Assembly: GCA_002706205.1 (NCBI GenBank)
Contig: PAKC01000007.1
Span: 1-40,046 of the forward strand
Reading direction: 5' to 3'
Source of the DNA: Halobacteriovoraceae bacterium
GTDB lineage: Bacteria; Bdellovibrionota; Bacteriovoracia; Bacteriovoracales; Bacteriovoracaceae
Length of the DNA: 40,046 bases
Shown here: positions 34,499 through 40,046 of the stretch, piece after piece
Layout of the letters: each line of letters opens with the position of its first letter
Numbering within the stretch: position 1 is the stretch's first letter
Position numbers and translations under genes: made by a program
Notes under the pieces: model-generated
What the model saw: only the letters and a program-made list of their open reading frames with translations
The model's database searches: none
What the model was told of the DNA's origin: nothing

Positions 34499-35829
34499 TA
34501 CCCCTCCTTCTCAATTTCAGTTAAATTCTCTCTCAACTTGATAGCAAAGTCATTTTTACAAGGGTCAACAAATGTACACAAAGATAAATCTTCTTCATCC
34601 AACTCTAAAGCTCCAAGCTTGACACACATATCTGTGTTCCCACTCATTAATGCTCTTGTTAAAAATGTAGGCAAAATATCTAATGGCATAACCTTTTCAT
34701 ATGAGCCAATTGGAACAATTGATCTAAGTGAGCCATTTGTATCTGTATCAAAAGCAAATTTCTTAGAAAAAAGTTTAGAGAGATAGATTGGCTTAACTGA
34801 AAACTTATCAAATCCAGGGCTATGCCAGCCAAGTAGTTCTCTGTGTCCACCTTCAGCTAATAAAGAGACTTGATTGTGAAAACGACCTAAATAGCCAAAA
34901 CTATCTTTAGCATTTCTTCCACCGAAAACTGATCCAGAAATATATCTTACTTTATCAAATTTAACTTCATCCTTACAAAGCTCGTTAATTGCCGCTCCCA
35001 TTCTGGTTTTTAAAAGCCTAGGGTTTTTCGCCGCTGGCCCGGCCAAAGCAATCACTCTATCTGTGAAGATTTCACCATTTTCAATCAGTTTACCCAGCGC
35101 AATAACATCTTGATAACCAATATGCCAAACAAACTTCTTCTCACCAACTGGATCTAAAAAATGAATATGAGTCCCTACCAAGCCTGCAGGGTGAGGGCCA
35201 GAAAACTCTTTCTTAGTTACACCCTCTTGAGGCTGAACTGTTGAGCCTTGAGCCGTACACAAGAAAACTTTTTCACAAAGTTTTTTTAAAACTTTAATAC
35301 CTTTAGCAAAAGCTTCTTCATTATTTTTAATAATCAAAGCAGGATCTGGACTTAGGGGGTGAGTATCAATAGCTGTTACAAAAATTGAACTCGGTGTTTC
35401 ATCGGGCTTCGCAACTTTAGAGAATGGTCTACGACGCAAAGCAGTCCACTGTCCTGACTCTATTAGTAAATCTCTAACATCTTGAGAGTTGTACTGTGAT
35501 AAATCTGAACCTTTATAAGACTCAAAACTTACATGATCCTCACTCTCAACCTTGATAACCAAAGACTCAAAAGCTCTTCTCGCTCCTCGGTTAATCTCAA
35601 GGACTTCTCCAGCAACTGGGGCCGTATACTTCACTCCTACAGTTTTTTTATCAGAGTACAACAACTGCCCTTTTTTAACTTTATCTCCAACTTTAACTTC
35701 CATTGTTGGTTTCATTCCGACTAAATCATCACCCAACAGGGCAACTCGAGTAACTTTTGGGCCATCATCAATTTTCTGCTGAGGTTCCCCCTCTATAGGC
35801 AAATTAAGACCCTTTTTTAGTTTAATCAT
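34498..35829 (-). CDS. nqrA: NqrA, peripheral subunit of Na+-NQR
   Basis: The cytoplasmic subunit, 443 residues, without membrane helices or cofactors. The N-terminal barrel-sandwich region has [12 protein letters not shown] and a [17 protein letters not shown] pattern, and later [14 protein letters not shown] and [21 protein letters not shown] are typical. First gene of the operon; AAAGGA precedes the start. A weak promoter candidate (TTTCAT, 18 bases, TATGAT on the minus strand) lies within the 141-bp divergent region; confidence in it is low. Confidence 0.97.
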   Translation of the reverse strand: MIKLKKGLNLPIEGEPQQKIDDGPKVTRVALLGDDLVGMKPTMEVKVGDKVKKGQLLYSDKKTVGVKYTAPVAGEVLEINRGARRAFESLVIKVESEDHVSFESYKGSDLSQYNSQDVRDLLIESGQWTALRRRPFSKVAKPDETPSSIFVTAIDTHPLSPDPALIIKNNEEAFAKGIKVLKKLCEKVFLCTAQGSTVQPQEGVTKKEFSGPHPAGLVGTHIHFLDPVGEKKFVWHIGYQDVIALGKLIENGEIFTDRVIALAGPAAKNPRLLKTRMGAAINELCKDEVKFDKVRYISGSVFGGRNAKDSFGYLGRFHNQVSLLAEGGHRELLGWHSPGFDKFSVKPIYLSKLFSKKFAFDTDTNGSLRSIVPIGSYEKVMPLDILPTFLTRALMSGNTDMCVKLGALELDEEDLSLCTFVDPCKNDFAIKLRENLTEIEKEG

Positions 35830-35970
35830 TGGTACAAAATCCTTTGTAAAATATTAAATTTAAATTTGGATATGCGTAATGAATATCATATTCTTAAAGA
35901 TAATGACAATGAAAGTCAGCTCACTTGTTAAAAAAAATTAAGAAATTAATCTGTGCATAGGTTTTGATAT

Positions 35971-36696
35971 ATGAGTGTTAAAGAAAAAATCTTAGAGGGT
36001 AAATATAATTATTTTAATGAAGGCCATGTCTACACAGAAGAAATTTTTCATGTCGAGCGAGAAACAGGAATTCAAGGCAACTTTTTTTTTAACGCAGAGG
36101 TTTTAAGCCGTGTTAAAACTGGTGAATTTTTAAAAATATATACAGAATATGAAGTTAATAAAAACTTTGATCCTGTACACGTCAAAATTACTCGTCAACT
36201 GGGAGCTCAAACCAGTCAAGAAGACTTCTCAATCGATCTAAAAACCAAAGTCACTCATTATAAATTTACTTGTGATGAAAAGGAAAACCGCTTTGAAAAA
36301 ATTCTTATGAGCACCCCTCATATTGCTGCTCCTTGTTTTCTTACTTCAATGATAATGGTTAACCAGAAAAAAATAGATCCGGTTCAACGAACACCATACA
36401 CTCTCATCAGCTCAAACAATATCTGGAAATACAAAGGACCTTTTTTTGAACATGAGACCTATCTTGAACTTGAAGAACTAGAACCACAAAAAATTATTAT
36501 TGACGGCAACGAGCTCAAAGCAACGCACTGCAAACTACTGCAAGTAGACTCAAATGGTTCTATTAATAGTGCTGGCCGAGATATTTGGTTAAGTAAATAT
36601 TATTATATTCCTTATTTAGCTAAATTCGATAAAAATCTTGAAATTAGAATTGAAACGCTTAAAAACTTAGAAAGCAAAACAACTAATCAAATCTAA
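35971..36696 (+). CDS. Hypothetical protein
   Basis: A 241-residue cytoplasmic protein with no signal peptide or membrane helix. It appears beta-rich with repeated strands (NFFFNAEVLSRV, FLKIYTEYEVNKNF, VTHYKFTCDEKENRFEKIL, TYLELEELEPQKIIID), like a half-barrel lipid- or ligand-binding fold, but I cannot name a family. Poor ribosome site. Divergent from nqrA; its stop shares CTAA with the stop of the convergent helicase gene. Confidence 0.75.
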   Translation: MSVKEKILEGKYNYFNEGHVYTEEIFHVERETGIQGNFFFNAEVLSRVKTGEFLKIYTEYEVNKNFDPVHVKITRQLGAQTSQEDFSIDLKTKVTHYKFTCDEKENRFEKILMSTPHIAAPCFLTSMIMVNQKKIDPVQRTPYTLISSNNIWKYKGPFFEHETYLELEELEPQKIIIDGNELKATHCKLLQVDSNGSINSAGRDIWLSKYYYIPYLAKFDKNLEIRIETLKNLESKTTNQI

Positions 36697-39554
36697 ACTA
36701 AAAAATCTCTTGTTTGTGTACAAGCTTCCTCTAACTTAACCATTTGAATATCATAAGGGGCCATCATTTCTTTAAACGTTTCCAAGGTTCTTCCTTTCCA
36801 ACGAGAAAGTCTTGAATCAGTAATAATTATACATCCTTTGTCACTCTCTCTTCGCAGTAATCTCCCCAGCTTTTGATGCAACGCTCTTGTTCTATGAGCA
36901 AGAAAATAATCATTAAACTCATTTCCAAAATTAGCTTCATAAAATTGTCTGCGTTTTTGCGTCACTAAGTCTTGTCTTAAATCTGGAACCTTATCAATAT
37001 ATACAAATTCTAAATTATTTCCGGGAATATCAATTCCTTCTCCGAAAGACTCCATCCCAACTAAGATTCCCTTATCAGACTTTTTAAACTCATCGACAAC
37101 ATTTTGACCAAGGCCCTGGATAAAAACAGGAATTTCTCCTTCAAACTCTTTTAATAAAATCTCACAGGCCTTATCAAAGCGAACCCTGGCCGAAAATAAA
37201 AGTAGTGACCTTCCCCCTAGGTCTCTAATCAGGGGGACAATTTTTTCTAAGGTTAAAGGCACAAAGCTTTTGTCATATAACGAAGGCGTATCAGTACATA
37301 AATAAACTTTAGCCTGATTTTTGTAATCATAATTGTTTTGCAAAAAGAAGCCGCTTTTAAAACGTTTTTTAGCATCCAAGAGATTATATCCTGTCATCCA
37401 TTCAACCTGGGGCATTCCCTTCGACCCATCATGATTCGCCAAAGTTGCTGAAGTAAAAACGACAGACTCAGCTGTTTTCATAACTTGATCATAAAAAATT
37501 TCTCCCACATTGATGGGGGCACTTATTAACTGATAGCCAAGCTCTTCATGATACTTAATAGAGCCAGACCTCTGTTCTGAATGCTCCAATAAATTTGTCA
37601 AAGTGCTCAAGGTATCTTCAACATGTGTCACAAATGACTCGAATAATGTAAAGGCTGTGATTTGGTTTTCTTCACTTAAAGTATTTAAATTCCACTTTGC
37701 CAATAGAGGAAAAACGACATCGTAAACGCCTTTAAAAATATAGCGTAATGAGTCGATATGATTAAAAATTCCAACTTCAACAGAATTATTCATCTTATCT
37801 TCAATAATCATTGGAAACTCATTCCAATAAATATCAGTAAATCTTGGTAATTTTTTTGCGTATCTCTCAATTAAACTTGCTAAGCCTTGGATATTTTCTT
37901 CAATGGCCTTAGCTGCAGAAGTCGTTTCAGACTTTACCCTTTGAACAATTTCTTTAGCCTTATCATCATCTCCCAAAAGATAATAAACAGGTGCTACCAT
38001 AGAGGGCATATTTTTTGCGAATCCTTCTAGATCTGATTGAGTCACTTCTTGAGTAAAGGCTTGAGTTGATTCTCCCTCAAGCTTATGAGCTTCATCAATG
38101 ACTATGTATTGAGGGCGCTCCATTGACTTGGGCCAAGATAAAAGTAAAGAATGATTACCAACTATAATATCTGCATCTTTTGATTTTCTTAAACCTTGAA
38201 AGTAAGTACAATTATGCCTATACGGACATTTATTGCCAGTGCAGGCCCTAAAGTCGACCTGAATCTCTTTGTCTTTATCAGCAAACTCTATAAATTTTCG
38301 TTTAAAGACAAAGGGAATGGACTCTCTTGTAATAATTTTTGAATAATCTTCTACTCTTCGATTATAAAAGAAGAGAGTTTCAAAATAAGCATGAGTAAGC
38401 CTTTCTGGAAAACTTCTCAAATCAAGCATACTTTCTTTTTGATTAGCATCATTTCGATACAAAAGTTCACAATAATGATTCTTGGACCCAACCAGTCTAA
38501 TGACATTTAAATCATTCTTACCTAGTCCCAGCATTTTAAACATTAGAGGAATGTCATTTTCCATCGCTTGGGTCTGCAGAGCTTTTGTTCCTGTCGATAT
38601 CATAACCTGCTGCTGCTGGCCTTTGGCCAACAATACGGCCGGTAACAAATATCCTAATGTCTTTCCAGTACCTGTTGGTGCTTGAATCAGGGCATGCACT
38701 CCATTAGCAAAAGATTGACCAACTCTTAAGGCCAGTTCCTCTTGAGACTTTCGATATTTATAGGCTTGAAGCTCATTCTGAATATGAGTTTCATCTCGAA
38801 GAATTTTTTTAATCTTCTCTCCTGAGAACTCCCAAGAAGATGTATTTGATGAGTAAGGACTTATTTCTCGCTCAAGATGTTTTTCTCTATAATAAAGATA
38901 AGCCTCTTCGACATCAAAATTTATTTGCTGTGCTATCTCAATCAATTCACTTTGATCTAACTGAAGAAATTGTTTAAACCAAAATTCTTGAGAGGTAAAA
39001 TTCTCTAATTGCAAGTTTAAAAAAGCTTCAAACTCTTTATCCATTTTAACTAAATAAGTTGCCAAGAGCATCACTCTTAAAAGATCCTTTGAATCGGCCA
39101 ATCCACGATGCTCTTCTTTAGTTGCAATTTTTAAATCTATTAAGAAACTTTCTAAATTGAGTGAACTTCTCTCAGGAAAAATAAGAGCAAGAAAAAAGAT
39201 AGAATCTTGATATGTCTCACCTTCCCTATCCTGAGCTAAGGATTCAAAGTACTGACTTAAAAACTTTTCTTCAAATTCTGCGTTATGCGCAATTAAAGCA
39301 TGCCCATCAAGACTTAATAATTCAGGCTCAACCTTAGACCAATGAGGAGCTTTATCAATTTGAGCTTGCTTAATTCCCGTCAACTTTTGAATAAACTGAG
39401 AAAGTTTAATATCAGAGTAAACTAAAGAAGAATACTCTCGAACAAGTTTTGTCCCATCAAACTGCAAAAAACCAATATCAATTATATTATCATATACAGC
39501 ATCAATTCCCGTCGTCTCAATATCAATTAATGCCCATTGTCCAAGTTCTGCCAT
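36693..39554 (-). CDS. dinG: DinG-family helicase with N-terminal DnaQ-like exonuclease domain
   Basis: A 953-residue DNA repair/replication enzyme. Residues 5-175 are a DEDD exonuclease: DIETTG (11-16), then HNAEFE and an HRGLADSKD third motif. The superfamily 2 XPD-like helicase follows, with Walker A APTGTGKT (about 290), DEAH (about 487) and C-terminal motifs SFGEGIDIPG and the QKLGRLLRR arginine finger. Four Cys (NHYC near 356, and ACTGNKCPYRHNC near 437-449) can hold the 4Fe-4S cluster, which some exonuclease-containing DinG proteins of Gram-positives lack. It should unwind 5'-tailed duplexes and R-loops. The exonuclease active site seems intact, so nuclease activity is plausible. Confidence 0.93.
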   Translation of the reverse strand: MAELGQWALIDIETTGIDAVYDNIIDIGFLQFDGTKLVREYSSLVYSDIKLSQFIQKLTGIKQAQIDKAPHWSKVEPELLSLDGHALIAHNAEFEEKFLSQYFESLAQDREGETYQDSIFFLALIFPERSSLNLESFLIDLKIATKEEHRGLADSKDLLRVMLLATYLVKMDKEFEAFLNLQLENFTSQEFWFKQFLQLDQSELIEIAQQINFDVEEAYLYYREKHLEREISPYSSNTSSWEFSGEKIKKILRDETHIQNELQAYKYRKSQEELALRVGQSFANGVHALIQAPTGTGKTLGYLLPAVLLAKGQQQQVMISTGTKALQTQAMENDIPLMFKMLGLGKNDLNVIRLVGSKNHYCELLYRNDANQKESMLDLRSFPERLTHAYFETLFFYNRRVEDYSKIITRESIPFVFKRKFIEFADKDKEIQVDFRACTGNKCPYRHNCTYFQGLRKSKDADIIVGNHSLLLSWPKSMERPQYIVIDEAHKLEGESTQAFTQEVTQSDLEGFAKNMPSMVAPVYYLLGDDDKAKEIVQRVKSETTSAAKAIEENIQGLASLIERYAKKLPRFTDIYWNEFPMIIEDKMNNSVEVGIFNHIDSLRYIFKGVYDVVFPLLAKWNLNTLSEENQITAFTLFESFVTHVEDTLSTLTNLLEHSEQRSGSIKYHEELGYQLISAPINVGEIFYDQVMKTAESVVFTSATLANHDGSKGMPQVEWMTGYNLLDAKKRFKSGFFLQNNYDYKNQAKVYLCTDTPSLYDKSFVPLTLEKIVPLIRDLGGRSLLLFSARVRFDKACEILLKEFEGEIPVFIQGLGQNVVDEFKKSDKGILVGMESFGEGIDIPGNNLEFVYIDKVPDLRQDLVTQKRRQFYEANFGNEFNDYFLAHRTRALHQKLGRLLRRESDKGCIIITDSRLSRWKGRTLETFKEMMAPYDIQMVKLEEACTQTRDFLV

Positions 39555-39614
39555 CTTGCCTTCCTATAGATTATTTGGAAAAATAACCCTACAATCTTAC
39601 TAAAGGATAATCAA

Positions 39615-39989
39615 ATGTCATCGGCCATATTTCAGGTTCAATCTTTTCTTATCGTCATGCTCATGATTTATGGTGTTTATAACCGTAAAATTCGCTTCAA
39701 ACATGTTAAGATCATGAAAACCGTCATTATCTGGGATCTCTTACTAGTTGCACAAATTGAATTAACGAGAAGTGCAGTTCTCAAAGCATCAAAAGTGGTA
39801 AGTAACCCAGCAATACTAAATATCCACGTCAGTTTGGCCGTAAGCACCGTCATTTTATACGCCTTCATTTTTTATACTGGTAATAAATTAAACAAAGGTG
39901 ATGAAAAAATTCGAAAATGGCATAAACCACTAGGCTTTGTCACATTGACGACACGTATCCTAACCCTTATAACTAGCAACCTAATATAG
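39615..39989 (+). CDS. Small four-helix membrane protein (DUF420-like, tentative)
   Basis: A 124-residue protein with hydrophobic helices at about 5-21, 35-50, 70-88 and 104-122. The loops carry conserved-looking His residues (FKHVKIMK, NIHVSLAV, KWHKPLGF), a pattern like DUF420/CtaM membrane proteins linked to cytochrome oxidase assembly; the match is from memory and could be wrong. AAAGGA lies nine bases before the ATG. It is divergent from dinG and followed 13 bp later by the next gene, so the two may be co-transcribed. Confidence 0.7.
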   Translation: MSSAIFQVQSFLIVMLMIYGVYNRKIRFKHVKIMKTVIIWDLLLVAQIELTRSAVLKASKVVSNPAILNIHVSLAVSTVILYAFIFYTGNKLNKGDEKIRKWHKPLGFVTLTTRILTLITSNLI

Positions 39990-40002
39990 GAATGAGGTAG
40001 CA

Positions 40003-40046
40003 ATGAATCCACTAGAAGAGGTAAAACAACTTATTGAAAGTAAACT
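40003..40046 (+). CDS. 5' end of a gene, possibly BolA-family (partial)
   Basis: ATG at 40003 with GAGG six bases upstream opens a frame of 14 complete codons to the window edge (MNPLEEVKQLIESK). A short acidic helix of this type at the very start is common in BolA/IbaG proteins, but too little is visible to be sure. Confidence 0.45.
   Translation, partial: MNPLEEVKQLIESK

Noticed and set aside
1-40046. CRISPR arrays, insertion sequences, phage genes, rRNA, riboswitches
   Set aside because: None seen: no regularly spaced repeats, transposase motifs, integrase or phage structural genes, or recognisable riboswitch cores.

Overview
The window is AT-rich, gene-dense DNA from a Gram-negative bacterium. 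It encodes lipoproteins, outer-membrane beta-barrels and LysM-type periplasmic proteins. A complete Na+-pumping NADH:quinone reductase operon (nqrABCDEF-apbE-nqrM), a dicarboxylate:cation symporter and a DUF368/PopT carrier suggest a marine or sodium-dependent lifestyle. Base composition, many TTG/GTG starts and the mix of families would fit a marine Bdellovibrionota (Halobacteriovorax/Bacteriovorax-like). That placement is inference; no rRNA or other marker is present.

Layout. 1-114: probable 3' end of a sensor histidine kinase, then a bidirectional terminator. 196-6278: symporter (-), aminotransferase (+), lipoprotein (-), a coupled trio of SPOUT rRNA/tRNA methyltransferase, VOC protein and exported propeller-like protein (+), and a secreted protein (-). 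6508-9413: XRE regulator, an unknown protein, and an overlapping gene pair for a heme-oxygenase-like di-iron oxidase and a GNAT-like acyltransferase. 9603-13525: an envelope operon (TPR lipoprotein, LysM protein, PopT) that runs directly into a tRNA-Arg(UCG) gene. 13641-17674: housekeeping genes (DUF4911, Bcp, GloB, Ste24-type M48 protease, lysophospholipase-like hydrolase, small CxxC protein). 17663-20403: an unknown lipoprotein and a beta-barrel.

20400-28757 is the most unusual block. An OmpR-type response regulator is divergent from a coupled operon. That operon encodes a circularly permuted ATP-grasp enzyme fused to a HExxH domain, a 689-residue orphan with one likely membrane segment, and an outer-membrane protein. 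A single-domain receiver follows. The 359-bp promoter region carries a good sigma70 promoter plus nested palindromes and direct repeats that look like operators. 28754-35829 (-) is the nqr operon. A perfect 23-bp inverted repeat sits between nqrF and apbE and inside the apparent 5' end of apbE. 35971-40046: an unknown protein, a DnaQ-DinG fusion helicase, a small membrane protein, and the start of a possible BolA-family gene.

How it fits together: NQR would set up a sodium gradient that can drive the symporter; PopT returns undecaprenyl phosphate for envelope synthesis next to peptidoglycan-binding proteins; the ATP-grasp/HExxH operon looks like an uncharacterised peptide- or amide-forming system tied to the envelope and to phosphorelay control. 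Nine of ten convergent gene pairs overlap or abut at their stop codons, five of them through the same YTAA quadruplet, so there is almost no room for terminators between them.
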